Part shown: positions 17,514-26,686 of the stretch, one piece after another
Numbering within the stretch: the stretch's first letter is position 1
Layout: the number at the start of each line of letters is the position of its first letter
Source of the DNA: RPQJ01 sp963793005
GTDB taxonomy: Bacteria > Pseudomonadota > Gammaproteobacteria > Steroidobacterales > Steroidobacteraceae
Assembly: GCA_963793005.1 (NCBI GenBank)
Contig: CAWBYP010000002.1
Location: 2,472,416-2,536,415, forward strand
Direction: 5' to 3'
DNA length: 64,000 nt
Program-made: the position numbers and the translations under genes
Notes under the pieces: generated by a model
Told to the model about the DNA's origin: nothing
The model's input: the letters and a program-made list of their open reading frames with translations, nothing else
The model's database searches: none

Positions 17514-18104
17514 ATGACCGAAGAAGTCGATGCGGGCAGGCGTCATTTCCTGACCGTGGCCACCGTCGCGACCGGCGCCGTCGGCGCCGCGTTCGTTGCC
17601 GTACCGTTCCTGGCCTCCTGGAAGCCGAGTGCCCGCGCCAAGGCGATGGGTGCGCCAGTCGAGGTGGACGTGAGCAAGCTCGACCCTGGCGCGATGCTCA
17701 AGGTCGAGTGGCGCGGCAAGGCGATCTTTGTCGTCAACCGCACGCCCAAGATGCTCGGTGAGATCGAGGGGCACAACGCCAGTCTCCGCGACCCGGATTC
17801 AAACGAATCCGAGCAGCCGGCATTCGCGAAGAACGCCGCACGCGCGCTGAAGCCCGAGTTCCTGGTGCTGGTCGGCGTCTGCACGCACCTCGGTTGTGCG
17901 CCGCTCGACAAGTTCACCCCGGGCGACGTGACGGTTTCCGCCGACTGGCCGGGCGGGTTCTTCTGCCCCTGCCACGGCTCGAAGTTCGACCTGTCGGGCC
18001 GCGTCTTCAAGGACGTACCGGCGCCGACCAACCTGCCGGTGCCGCCGTACCGCTTCGTGAGCGACGCGCGCATCCTCATCGGCGCTGAAACGGGGAACGG
18101 ATGA
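17514..18104 (+). CDS. petA: Ubiquinol-cytochrome c reductase iron-sulfur (Rieske) subunit
   Basis: 196-residue Rieske protein of the cytochrome bc1 complex. It has a twin-arginine-type N-terminus (GRRHFLT) followed by one membrane helix (residues about 14-35), then the 2Fe-2S ligand boxes CTHLGC and CPCHGS. It takes electrons from ubiquinol at the periplasmic face and passes them to cytochrome c1. A strong AGGAGAG ribosome site (17501-17507) precedes the ATG. Its stop overlaps the petB start (ATGA). Confidence 0.97.
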   Translation: MTEEVDAGRRHFLTVATVATGAVGAAFVAVPFLASWKPSARAKAMGAPVEVDVSKLDPGAMLKVEWRGKAIFVVNRTPKMLGEIEGHNASLRDPDSNESEQPAFAKNAARALKPEFLVLVGVCTHLGCAPLDKFTPGDVTVSADWPGGFFCPCHGSKFDLSGRVFKDVPAPTNLPVPPYRFVSDARILIGAETGNG

Positions 18105-19366
18105 TGGGCAGCACGAACCAGACCGCCCGCACGGACGGCGGCCGCCTAGCGGCGCTGGTCAACTGGATCGACGACCGGTTTCCGATGACTGCGCTGTGGA
18201 AGTCGCAGGTTTCGGAGTACTACGCGCCGAAGAACATGAATTTCTGGTACTACTTCGGCTCGCTCGCGATGCTGGTGCTGGTCATCCAGATCGTGACCGG
18301 CATCTTCCTGACGATGAACTACAAGCCATCGGCGGCCGAAGCCTTCGGGTCCGTCGAGTACATCATGCGAGACGTGGAATGGGGCTGGCTGATCCGGTAC
18401 ATGCATTCGACCGGCGCCTCGTTCTTCTTCATCGTCGTCTACCTGCACATGTTCCGGGCGATGTTGTACGGGTCGTACCAGAAGCCGCGTGAATTGCTGT
18501 GGATATTCGGCATGGTGATCTACTTCGCGCTGATGGGCGAGGCGTTCTTCGGCTACCTGCTGCCCTGGGGCAACATGTCCTACTGGGGAGCGCAGGTGAT
18601 CGTGAGCCTGTTCGGCGCGATCCCGTACGTGGGCGATTCGCTCACCGAGTGGATCCGCGGCGACTTCTACATTTCCGACGTGACGCTGAACCGCTTCTTC
18701 GCGCTGCACGTGGTCGCGCTGCCGCTGCTGCTGGTGTTCCTGGTGATCGCCCACCTGATGGCACTGCACGAGGTCGGCTCGAACAATCCGGACGGAGTCG
18801 AGATCAAGAAGGTCAAGGGACCGGACGGTATCCCGCTCGACGGCATCGCGTTCCACCCGTACTACACGGTCAAGGACATGGTCGGCGTCGGCGTGTTCCT
18901 GATGTTGTTCTCGATGGTCATCTTTTTCGCGCCGACGATGGGCGGCTATTTCCTCGAGCACGCCAACTTCGAGCCGGCAAATGCGCTGCAGACGCCGCCG
19001 CACATCGCCCCGGTGTGGTACTTCACGCCGTTCTACGCGATCCTGCGCTCGGTGCCGAACAAGCCGCTCGGCGCTGCGCTGATGGGCATCGCGGTGCTGC
19101 TGTTCGTGTTCCTGCCGTGGCTCGATCGCAGCAAGGTGAAGTCGATCCGCTACCGCGGGCCGATCTTCAAGTTCTTCATAATCGCCTTCGCGATCAGCTT
19201 CCTGGCGCTCGGCTACCTCGGCCTGCAGCCGGCGACCCCTGGCTACACGATGGCGGCACGGGTGTTCGCGGTGGTCTATTTCTCCTTCTTCCTGCTGATG
19301 CCGTGGTACACGAGCATCGACAAGACCAGGCCCGTGCCCACGAGGGTCACCTACCATGCGCACTAA
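18101..19366 (+). CDS. petB: Cytochrome b of the bc1 complex
   Basis: 421-residue polytopic membrane protein with about eight helices and the quinol-oxidation and quinone-reduction sites. Haem-binding region motifs include GWLIRYMHSTGAS and RFFALHVVALPLLL, with PEWY-like text HIAPVWYFTPFYAILR. Full length for the bacterial non-split form. Translationally coupled to petA and overlapping petC by 11 bases. Confidence 0.97.
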   Translation: MMGSTNQTARTDGGRLAALVNWIDDRFPMTALWKSQVSEYYAPKNMNFWYYFGSLAMLVLVIQIVTGIFLTMNYKPSAAEAFGSVEYIMRDVEWGWLIRYMHSTGASFFFIVVYLHMFRAMLYGSYQKPRELLWIFGMVIYFALMGEAFFGYLLPWGNMSYWGAQVIVSLFGAIPYVGDSLTEWIRGDFYISDVTLNRFFALHVVALPLLLVFLVIAHLMALHEVGSNNPDGVEIKKVKGPDGIPLDGIAFHPYYTVKDMVGVGVFLMLFSMVIFFAPTMGGYFLEHANFEPANALQTPPHIAPVWYFTPFYAILRSVPNKPLGAALMGIAVLLFVFLPWLDRSKVKSIRYRGPIFKFFIIAFAISFLALGYLGLQPATPGYTMAARVFAVVYFSFFLLMPWYTSIDKTRPVPTRVTYHAH

Positions 19367-20096
19367 GCTCCTCGTCCTCCTCGCCGCGCTGGTGCCCGCC
19401 GCGGCGTTCTCCGCGGGTGGCGAAGTGGCGCTCGACCACGTCAGCGTGGATGCGTCGAACAAGCCGGCGCTGCAGCGCGGTGCCCGCAACTTCGTCAACT
19501 ACTGCCTCGGCTGCCACTCCGCCAAGTACGTGCGCTACAACCGCGTGGCCGCGGACCTCGGTATCTCCGAGCAGCAGATGATCGACAACCTGATGTTCAC
19601 AGGCGAGCGGCCGTACGACACGATGCGCATCGGCATCGACCCCGATCAGGCGAAGCGCTGGTTCGGCGTCCTGCCGCCCGACCTCTCGCTGATCGCGCGT
19701 GCGCGTGGTACCGACTACCTCTACACGTTCCTGCGCTCGTTCTATGCCGACCCGTCCAAGCCGACCGGCGTGAACAACATCGTGCTGCCCGGCACCGCGA
19801 TGCCGCACGTGCTGTGGAACCTGCAGGGAGTACAGCAGGCGGTGTGGGAGGGCCACCCGGACGCGCAGGGCAACGTGCAGAAGCATTTCAAGGAGTTCGA
19901 GCTCACGACGCCGGGCAGCATGACTCCCGAGGAATTCGACTCGTTCGTGCGCGACACGGTCACCTTCCTCGAGTACATCGGCGAGCCGGCGCGCCTGCAG
20001 CGCGAGTCGCTGGGTTTCCCGGTGCTCGCATTCCTCGCCTTCTTCACGCTGCTCGCCTGGGCGCTGAAGAAAGAGTACTGGAAGGACGTCAAGTAA
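19356..20096 (+). CDS. petC: Cytochrome c1
   Basis: 246 residues with a cleavable signal peptide (LLVLLAALVPAAAFSAG), the haem attachment site CLGCH (residues 50-54), the PPDLSLIARARG segment typical of cytochrome c1, and a C-terminal membrane anchor (LAFLAFFTLLAWALKKEYW). It completes the petABC operon. A cluster of GGGGACATTCTCC repeats begins 7 bases after its stop. Confidence 0.96.
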   Translation: MRTKLLVLLAALVPAAAFSAGGEVALDHVSVDASNKPALQRGARNFVNYCLGCHSAKYVRYNRVAADLGISEQQMIDNLMFTGERPYDTMRIGIDPDQAKRWFGVLPPDLSLIARARGTDYLYTFLRSFYADPSKPTGVNNIVLPGTAMPHVLWNLQGVQQAVWEGHPDAQGNVQKHFKEFELTTPGSMTPEEFDSFVRDTVTFLEYIGEPARLQRESLGFPVLAFLAFFTLLAWALKKEYWKDVK

Positions 20097-20102
20097 GAGG
20101 CC

Positions 20103-20223
20103 GGGGACATTCTCCTTTTCGACACAGGGGACATTCTCCTTTTCCCGTTTCTGATGCGTTTCCAAATCCGACGTCACGCCGGGAAAAAGGAGAATGTCCC
20201 CTCCGAAAGGGAAAACGTCCCCC
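20103..20223. repeat. Three GGGGACATTCTCCTTTTC units and a degenerate fourth
   Basis: Direct copies lie at 20103-20120 and 20127-20144. A reverse-complement copy with one extra A lies at 20183-20201, and a degenerate GGGAAAACGTCCCC-like end lies near 20209-20223. The block fills the 143-base gap between petC and sspA, and its transcript would fold into a large hairpin. Same family as 8051-8130 and 49194-49261. Confidence 0.9.
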
Positions 20224-20239
20224 TTGTGACTGAAGCGCC

Positions 20240-20839
20240 ATGATGACGTTGTTCTCCCGCGGCGACGATCCGCGCAGTCACCGGGTCCGGTTCGTCGTGG
20301 CAGCGAAGGGCCTGGAGACCCGGATCGTCGAGGTCGATCCGTCGCGGCCGCCCGAGGACCTGATCGACCTGAATCCGTACCAGTCCGTGCCGACGCTGGT
20401 GGACCGCGAACTGGTGGTCTACGAGGCAGGCATCATCTGCGAGTACCTGGACGAGCGTTTCCCGGCGCCGTCACTGTCGCCGGTCGACCCGGCAGGGCGC
20501 GCGCAGGCGCGCGTTGCGCTGCACAGGATCGAGCTCGACTGGTACGCGCTCGTCCCTGAACTCGAGTCGACCGACCGCCGCGACCAGCACAGGGCCAGGA
20601 AGCTGCTGCAGGAGAGCATCGTCGGATCGGAGCCGCTGTTCCGCATCAAGCCCTGGTTCCTGTCGGAACACTTCTCGCAGCTCGACGCGGCCATCGCGCC
20701 GATACTCTGGCGCCTGCCGCGCTGGGGCGTGGACCTGCCGGCCGCCGGGCAGTCGGTGGAGCGCTATGCGAGGCGCGTCTTCTCCCACCCTGCGTTCGGC
20801 GTGAGCCTGAGCGAGGCCGAGCGCGGGATGCGGGCGTGA
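20240..20839 (+). CDS. sspA: Stringent starvation protein A
   Basis: 199-residue glutathione-transferase-fold protein that binds RNA polymerase, and in E. coli affects stationary-phase and phage promoters. The thioredoxin-like N-terminal half reads MMTLFSRGDDPRSHRVRFV, with LNPYQSVPTLVDRELVVYEA, the SspA form of the GST G-site region without a catalytic residue. The GTGA overlap with sspB and its place after petABC support the assignment. Confidence 0.93.
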   Translation: MMTLFSRGDDPRSHRVRFVVAAKGLETRIVEVDPSRPPEDLIDLNPYQSVPTLVDRELVVYEAGIICEYLDERFPAPSLSPVDPAGRAQARVALHRIELDWYALVPELESTDRRDQHRARKLLQESIVGSEPLFRIKPWFLSEHFSQLDAAIAPILWRLPRWGVDLPAAGQSVERYARRVFSHPAFGVSLSEAERGMRA

Positions 20840-21252
20840 AGTCGCGCAGGCCCTACCTGCTGCGCGCCATCCATGAGTGGATCTGCGACAGCGACTGCAC
20901 GCCGCACATCGTAGTCGACGCCGGCATGTCAGGCGTGGACGTGCCCCGCCAGTATGTTCGCGACGGCAAGATCGTGCTGAACGTCAGCTGGAACGCTACC
21001 GCGCAGCTCAAGATCGGCAACGACGAGTTGAGCTTCAGCGGCCGCTTCGGCGGCTCGAGCATGGTGGTCCGGATCCCGGTGGAGGCGGTGCTCGCCGTCT
21101 ATGCCCGCGAAACCGGCCAGGGAATGATCTTTGCGGACGAGGAAGGCGATCCCGCCCCGACCCCGCCCGGGGGCGCCCAACCCGACGGCGCTCCGGGCGA
21201 GCCGCCACCGAAGCCGGCCAGTCCGCGCCCGAAGTTGAAGGTGGTCAAGTAG
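20836..21252 (+). CDS. sspB: ClpXP protease adaptor SspB
   Basis: 138 residues. The folded ssrA-binding domain (about residues 1-95) contains YLLRAIHEWICDSDCTPHIVVDA and the FSGRFGG loop. A Pro-rich disordered linker follows, and then a short C-terminal basic/hydrophobic ClpX-binding tail (RPKLKVVK). SspB tethers ssrA-tagged stalled-ribosome products to ClpXP. The start is GTG at 20836, coupled to the sspA stop. Confidence 0.94.
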   Translation: MKSRRPYLLRAIHEWICDSDCTPHIVVDAGMSGVDVPRQYVRDGKIVLNVSWNATAQLKIGNDELSFSGRFGGSSMVVRIPVEAVLAVYARETGQGMIFADEEGDPAPTPPGGAQPDGAPGEPPPKPASPRPKLKVVK

Positions 21253-21295
21253 GCACGCGTTTACTACGGGTCACGCGCCTCGTCCACCCGCAGCG

Positions 21296-21667
21296 TCAGA
21301 GCCTGAACGCATCGCGTATCCAGTGAATCTCCCCGCCGCCGGGCGCGTCGCCATCGATCGCAACCACGTCGAATCGTGCAGGCATGCCGCGGTACTCCCG
21401 TCGCATGAGCAGCAGGTGCCTGGCCGCGAGCGTGAATCTGCGCTGCTTGCGGGGTCCGACGCTTGCCGCAGCGCCGCCGAACCGCGCGGAGCTCCGCAGC
21501 CGCACTTCGACCAGCACGAGCGTCGCGCCCTCCTGCATGACGAGATCGATTTCTCCTCCGCGGCAACGGTAGTTCCGCGCGAGCAGCTTGAGTCCCGCGG
21601 ACTCGAGGTGGGCCAGCGCGGCGTCCTCACCGCGGCGGCCGACGCTGGTGGTCGTCTCAGGGCGCAC
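21296..21667 (-). CDS. yraN: YraN/UPF0102 nuclease-like protein
   Basis: 123 residues of the UPF0102 family, with a predicted endonuclease-like fold. It has GRRGEDAALAHLESAGLKLLARNYRCRGGEIDLV and an E-x-R site (VLVEVRLRS) in place of the more common EVK. Its start overlaps the lpoA stop by 11 bases, the usual lpoA-yraN linkage. Its cellular role is unproven in the family. Confidence 0.9.
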   Translation of the reverse strand: MRPETTTSVGRRGEDAALAHLESAGLKLLARNYRCRGGEIDLVMQEGATLVLVEVRLRSSARFGGAAASVGPRKQRRFTLAARHLLLMRREYRGMPARFDVVAIDGDAPGGGEIHWIRDAFRL

Positions 21668-23513
21668 CGACCGGCGGCGCCGCGACCCAGGTCGCGGACT
21701 GCGATGTTCCGTTCACGATTACCGCCCAGTCGAGGTCGCGCCGAACGCGTCCGTCGTCGCCGATCTCGAGCCTGCCGCTCAGCCCGTCGGTCGGGGTTCC
21801 TGTCCGGCCCGACCAGATGTCGCTCGCCAGGCGTGCGGCGTCGTAGCCGAAAGCGTAGAGCCGGATGCGGCCACGACCGTTCGCGGCCCATTCATCGTGG
21901 AGCACGGTCCACAGCAGCGGGGCGCCGTCGCCGCCATGCAGGATCCACGGGAACTCCGGATACTCGAGACCGTCCATGTCCGGAGCAGACAGCACGCTCG
22001 GATCCCACGCGTCCGAGGTGGCATATACAGGGAGCGCATAGGTCATCTGGAAGCGGAGCTGCGGGACGAGCGCGCGCGCATTGGTGGCGTTTGCCGCGAC
22101 GAAAGCGAACTGCGGGCCGTCGCGCGCCTCCGAGGTCGCGTTACGGGCTCCGGAGCTGTCGGCGGCGCCGGCGTAGCGTCCCAGCGCCTGTTTCAGAGGA
22201 CCTGAAAAATCCCGGGACCCCGTGTCGTAGTACTGGGCGGCGAGCAGCACGCCGCCGGTCGCCTGCAGCTCCGAGGTGAATGCGTCGTAGAGCCGCTCGC
22301 CCCAGGACGTGGCTGGAAACAGCGCGATGCCGTGCGTGTGACCGTCCGCCACGATGCGACGTGCGGCGGCACGGGCTTCCTGCTCCGGGTCCAGCGTGAA
22401 TTCATACATGAACGCCGGAATCGTGCCCTCGCGATCCTGGCTGTTGAGCACCAGCGTCGGCACCGGCATTGACTGTGTTGCCACGAGCTTGGCGACATCC
22501 TCGCGGGTCAGCGGTCCGACCACGATACTGGCACCGTCGGCGACGGCATTGCGGTAAGCGAGCTCCACGCCGAGTTCCGCGCTGTCGTATAGCAGCACCC
22601 TGGGTGCCGAATCGCGCTGCGCGAGCGTAGCCGCAATGAATCCATCCCTGACCGCACCGCCGATAGGCTTGAGCTGGCCTGACAGCGGCAGGATCAGCGC
22701 GACCGTCGCAGGACCCTGTCCTGGCCGCAGGATCGGCCGGAATCCAGCCGCGGCGGCCGCGACAGCGACATCCGGCTTCGGCAGGAGTTCCGATCCGGGA
22801 TGCCCGGGATTCCGCGCGTGCCATTCGGCCGAGCGCCGTGCGGCCGCCGGGTCGTCCTGGTTCGACTCGGCGAGGATCTGCGCGAGCTCGAGCCAGGCGG
22901 CCGCCGCCGCGCCGGCTGGCATCGTTTCGGCGACCCCGGGTCGCTGCAACTCGCGGACCAGCAGGCGGTAGTTGTCGGAGCGTGCCTCGGGCGTACTGAG
23001 CAGGCGGCCGCGTTCCTCGAGCGTGCGGATACCCTCGAGCGGCTTTCCCAGCAGGAAATATGCGCGGGCCTGCAGCAGCAGCATCTCCGTAGCCAGCGGC
23101 GCGGGCCAGGGGCCGGGCACGGCAGCCAGCGCGACCAGCGCTGCATTGCCGTCGCCCTTTGCAAGCGCGAGTTCAGCCTGGATCCGCGCAAGCAGCACGG
23201 CGTCATCCCCGGTCGCGCGGTCGTCGACCTTGCCCAGCATCCTTTCGGCGTCATCGTTACGCCCTGCAAGCAGGTACTCACGTGCAGCGAGCAGCGCCGG
23301 CCGAACCTCCCAGGCGCGGAACAAGTGCTTCGCCTGGCGCTCGTAGGCCTTGGCGGCCGCCTCGTGCTGCCCGCTGCTGGCCAGGGCCTCGGCCGTCTCA
23401 TCCGTCGTGGCAGCGTATGCGGCTGGCTGCGACAGGCTGGCGGCTGCGATCGCGATCGCCGCGGCGAAAAGCATCGCTCGAACTTGCCGGCCGTGGAGAC
23501 TTGCGTGCAGCAT
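21657..23513 (-). CDS. lpoA: Penicillin-binding protein activator, LpoA/LppC family
   Basis: 618 residues with a helical TPR-like N-terminal domain (about 40-300) and a C-terminal periplasmic-binding-protein-like LppC domain (VALILPLSGQLKPIGGAVRDGF ... onward). In E. coli LpoA stimulates PBP1A from the outer membrane. Here the N-terminus (AMLFAAAIAIAAASLSQPAAYAATT) is a signal sequence without a lipobox cysteine, so the protein would be soluble in the periplasm and not lipidated, unless the real start or reading differs. It is divergent from rsmI with 34 bases between starts. An alternative start is the ATG at 23474. Confidence 0.88.
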   Translation of the reverse strand: MLHASLHGRQVRAMLFAAAIAIAAASLSQPAAYAATTDETAEALASSGQHEAAAKAYERQAKHLFRAWEVRPALLAAREYLLAGRNDDAERMLGKVDDRATGDDAVLLARIQAELALAKGDGNAALVALAAVPGPWPAPLATEMLLLQARAYFLLGKPLEGIRTLEERGRLLSTPEARSDNYRLLVRELQRPGVAETMPAGAAAAAWLELAQILAESNQDDPAAARRSAEWHARNPGHPGSELLPKPDVAVAAAAAGFRPILRPGQGPATVALILPLSGQLKPIGGAVRDGFIAATLAQRDSAPRVLLYDSAELGVELAYRNAVADGASIVVGPLTREDVAKLVATQSMPVPTLVLNSQDREGTIPAFMYEFTLDPEQEARAAARRIVADGHTHGIALFPATSWGERLYDAFTSELQATGGVLLAAQYYDTGSRDFSGPLKQALGRYAGAADSSGARNATSEARDGPQFAFVAANATNARALVPQLRFQMTYALPVYATSDAWDPSVLSAPDMDGLEYPEFPWILHGGDGAPLLWTVLHDEWAANGRGRIRLYAFGYDAARLASDIWSGRTGTPTDGLSGRLEIGDDGRVRRDLDWAVIVNGTSQSATWVAAPPVGAP

Positions 23514-23547
23514 GGGGTCCCGGGGAATACGCGTGGCGATACAGGCA

Positions 23548-24417
23548 ATGGATTCTATAGCGGGGCCGCGGCCCGGCGTACTGTTCCTCGTCGCAACCCC
23601 GATCGGCAACCTCGGTGACCTCGGGATTCGTGCGCGCGAGCTGTTGCGTGACGCAGACCTGCTGCTCGCCGAGGACACGCGGCACACGGCGCAGCTGCTG
23701 CACGCGACCGGGGTCACGCGCACGGCGGGAGCGATCGAGTCGCTGCACGAGCACAACGAGCGCGAACGGGTGCCGCGCGTCCTCGAGCGTCTCAAGGCGG
23801 GTGCAAGCGTTGCGCTCGTGAGTGACGCGGGGACGCCGACCGTCAGCGACCCGGGTGCGCCGCTGGTCCGGGCAGCGATCGAGGCTGGAATAGAGGTCGT
23901 GGCCGTGCCGGGCCCGTGCGCGATCATTGCCGCGCTCTCGACGTCGGGCCTGCCGACCGACCGGTTCGCGTTCGAGGGATTCCTGCCCGCCCGTACCTCG
24001 GCACGGCGCAAGGCGCTCGAACGGATTGCGGCTGAGCCACGCACGCTGGTGTTCTACGAGGCGCCGCACCGTGTCCGGGAAACCCTGGAAGATCTTGCGA
24101 GAATACTTGGAGGCGACAGGCCGGCCGCTGTTGCGCGCGAGATCACCAAGCGATTCGAGACTACCTATCGCGGTGCGCTTTCGGCGCTCGCGCTGCGTGC
24201 GGCGCAGGACGCCGACATGAACCGTGGCGAGATCGTGATCGTCGTCCAGGGCGCACCCGAGGCAGGGCCGGCTGACGAGGTCGAAGCCGACCGTGTGCTG
24301 CGCGCGCTGCTGGTGGAAATGCCGGTTTCACAGGCCGCGAGGCTTGCGGCGAAACTCACCGGCCGCCCGCGCAAGGCGCTCTACGACCGGGCGCTTGGGC
24401 TGTCGCCCGACGAATGA
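23548..24417 (+). CDS. rsmI: 16S rRNA 2'-O-ribose C1402 methyltransferase
   Basis: 289-residue SAM-dependent tetrapyrrole-methylase-fold enzyme that modifies C1402 of 16S rRNA. It shows VATPIGNLGDLGIRA at the start, AEDTRHT, SDAGTPTVSDPG and VVAVPGPCA, the RsmI signature set. The ATG at 23548 gives MDSIAGPRPGVLFLVATPIGN. The open frame extends further upstream, into the antisense of lpoA, but that part does not resemble the family. The rnpB gene follows. Confidence 0.96.
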   Translation: MDSIAGPRPGVLFLVATPIGNLGDLGIRARELLRDADLLLAEDTRHTAQLLHATGVTRTAGAIESLHEHNERERVPRVLERLKAGASVALVSDAGTPTVSDPGAPLVRAAIEAGIEVVAVPGPCAIIAALSTSGLPTDRFAFEGFLPARTSARRKALERIAAEPRTLVFYEAPHRVRETLEDLARILGGDRPAAVAREITKRFETTYRGALSALALRAAQDADMNRGEIVIVVQGAPEAGPADEVEADRVLRALLVEMPVSQAARLAAKLTGRPRKALYDRALGLSPDE

Positions 24418-24441
24418 CCGTGGGGCGCAGGCCGCGGGCGC

Positions 24442-24447
24442 TATACT
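24442..24447 (+). promoter_or_regulatory. Probable -10 box of rnpB
   Basis: TATACT seven bases before the predicted 5' end of RNase P RNA. A clear -35 box is not seen. Confidence 0.5.
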
Positions 24448-24454
24448 TCGCGCG

Positions 24455-24826
<372 letters not shown>

Positions 24827-24841
24827 TTCAGGCTCATAGAT

Positions 24842-25205
24842 TTGACTTATTGTCAATAGGCCGGGTCTGCGGCGCGCTGCGCTGTCAATGGTGCGCAGTC
24901 GCTCCTCCCACCCTGTCCCACCCTGCGCTGGGGCTGCAATCAGCCCCTGGATCCAGTTGCATGGGATGCTGCGTCCCACCTGTCCTTCCTTTGATTCCCA
25001 CGACGAATCGCGATCTGGCACCTTGTCCGGATCCAGGCCCGCCTGTCGGCTGGATTCCCCCACGCAGACGGTCTTCTAATGTTGTTTTCAGGAACATTCA
25101 GTAACTGATTGATTAAAGTGAGGATAGTCACGGAGGATCGCCGTCGATGGGTTCAGTTTCGACGCTAAGTCGCTGTGCCTCATAGAAAAATCTTTGCCTG
25201 GGGCG
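24842..25205. other. Gene-free spacer between rnpB and the mra promoter, with extra TGGGA motifs
   Basis: I see no convincing coding sequence. Near the left end TTGAC-TTATT-GTCAA (24842-24856) is a perfect small inverted repeat. TCCCA occurs at 24906, 24916, 24974 and 24996, and TGGGA at 24962. The first two are exactly 10 bases apart on the minus strand, the spacing of MraZ boxes. The rest is unremarkable. Confidence 0.5.
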
Positions 25206-25235
25206 TTGACTCTTCGCGCGCGCGCGACCTATATT
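25206..25235 (+). promoter_or_regulatory. Promoter of the mra/dcw cluster
   Basis: TTGACT (25206-25211) and TATATT (25230-25235) are separated by 18 bases, a good sigma-70 pair. Transcription would start near 25242, immediately before the MraZ boxes. Confidence 0.7.
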
Positions 25236-25244
25236 CGCTGCCGG

Positions 25245-25269
25245 TGGGACAAAGTGGGATGAAATGGGC
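25245..25269 (+). promoter_or_regulatory. MraZ operator: three TGGGN boxes
   Basis: TGGGA (25245), TGGGA (25255) and TGGGC (25265) recur at exactly 10-base intervals, the known arrangement bound by MraZ. They sit just downstream of the predicted start site and 24 bases before mraZ, so binding should repress the cluster. Negative autoregulation is inferred from E. coli and Mycoplasma work. Confidence 0.88.
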
Positions 25270-25292
25270 TACCGGCCCATCAGTGAGCTGAA

Positions 25293-25748
25293 ATGTTTCG
25301 CGGCGCCAACAAAGTCACTCTCGACGCCAAAGGGCGGATGGCCATGCCTGCGCGATACCGGGAGACCCTGGTGGAGCGCAGCGAGGGCCGTCTCGTCGCG
25401 ACCGTCGATCGTGCGGACCGGTGCCTGCTGATCTACCCGCTCCCGGACTGGGAAGAGATTGAGCGAAAGCTCATGCGGCTGCCGAGCCTGAATCCACAGG
25501 CGCGCCGGCTGCAGCGGCTCATGGTCGGTCACGCGACCGACCTCGAGCTCGATTCCCATGGCCGGGTGCTGGTGCCGCCGAAACTGCGCGAGTACGCGGG
25601 ACTCACGCGCCAGGCAATGCTGATAGGCCAGGGCAGTCGCTTCGAACTGTGGGACGAGCAGCACTGGAACACGCGTCGCGAGGAGTGGCTGCAAGCGGGT
25701 GAGGAGACAGGCGACCTGCCTCCGGAACTCGAGCAGCTTTCGCTCTAG
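25293..25748 (+). CDS. mraZ: Transcriptional regulator MraZ
   Basis: 151 residues with two AbrB-like swapped-hairpin domains. Both halves contain the paired signature (LDAKGRMAMPARYRE and LDSHGRVLVPPKLREYAGL). MraZ binds TGGGN repeats in its own promoter and represses the dcw cluster, and the matching operator is directly upstream. The ATG at 25293 gives the conserved MFRGANKVTLDAKGR start. It lies 8 bases before rsmH. Confidence 0.97.
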   Translation: MFRGANKVTLDAKGRMAMPARYRETLVERSEGRLVATVDRADRCLLIYPLPDWEEIERKLMRLPSLNPQARRLQRLMVGHATDLELDSHGRVLVPPKLREYAGLTRQAMLIGQGSRFELWDEQHWNTRREEWLQAGEETGDLPPELEQLSL

Positions 25749-25756
25749 GCGCCGCA

Positions 25757-26686
25757 GTGGCGGAACACACGCCGGTACTTCCTGACGAAGTGCTGGCCGG
25801 GCTCGCGGTGCGGGCCGACGGTCGGTACTGCGACGCGACGTTCGGGCGCGGGGGCCACACGGCCGGAATCCTGGCTGCGCTCGGCCCCGGGGGGCGAGTG
25901 ATCGCGATCGATCGTGACCCGGACGCGATCCGGGCGGGCCGGGTGCGATTCGCGGACGAGCCACGTCTCACGCTGGTGAAGGGGTCGTTCGGCCAGCTCG
26001 AGGAGCTGGTCCGATCGGCGGGGATCGATGGGGAATTGGACGGCGTGCTGATGGACCTCGGGGTCTCTTCGCCACAACTCGACGAGGCCAGGCGCGGCTT
26101 CAGTTTCATGCAGGACGGGCCGCTCGACATGCGCATGGACAATGAGGCGGGACAGGGCGCATCGCAATGGCTGGCACGTGCCGGCGAGCGCGACATCGCC
26201 GCCGTGCTGCGCACGCTCGGCGAGGAGCGCTACGCGAATCGCATCGCGCGCGCGATCGTCGCGGCACGAGCCGTCGAGCCCATCGAGCGCACCGCGCAGC
26301 TCGCGGCAATCGTCGCTGCGGCAGTGCCGACGCGGGAACCCGGCAAGCACCCTGCAACCCGCGCGTTCCAGGCGATCCGCATCCACGTGAATGGCGAACT
26401 CGAGGCGCTGCAGGCTGCGCTGCCGCAGGCCGTGCGCCTGCTCGCGCCCGGTGGCCGGCTCTGCGTCATCAGTTTCCACTCGCTCGAGGATCGCATCGCC
26501 AAGCGTTTCATCCGGCGCGAGGAGCAGGGCGATCCGGTGTACGCCGGCCTGCCGCAGGTTCCGCCGCACGCGCGACCGCGACTCGCGCGCGTCGGTCGCG
26601 CGACGTACGCGTCGGATGTGGAGGTGGCGGCAAATGCGCGCTCGAGGAGCGCGGTGCTGCGTGTGGCTGAAAGGGTGGCGGCATGA
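25757..26686 (+). CDS. rsmH: 16S rRNA N4-methyltransferase C1402
   Basis: 309-residue SAM-dependent enzyme (formerly MraW) that methylates N4 of C1402. It acts on the same nucleotide as RsmI, encoded 1.3 kb upstream. Motifs are HTPVLPDEVLAGL, ATFGRGGHTAGIL (SAM site) and LMDLGVSSPQLDEARRGFSF. The start is GTG at 25757. The last bases overlap the ftsL start (ATGA). Confidence 0.97.
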   Translation: MAEHTPVLPDEVLAGLAVRADGRYCDATFGRGGHTAGILAALGPGGRVIAIDRDPDAIRAGRVRFADEPRLTLVKGSFGQLEELVRSAGIDGELDGVLMDLGVSSPQLDEARRGFSFMQDGPLDMRMDNEAGQGASQWLARAGERDIAAVLRTLGEERYANRIARAIVAARAVEPIERTAQLAAIVAAAVPTREPGKHPATRAFQAIRIHVNGELEALQAALPQAVRLLAPGGRLCVISFHSLEDRIAKRFIRREEQGDPVYAGLPQVPPHARPRLARVGRATYASDVEVAANARSRSAVLRVAERVAA

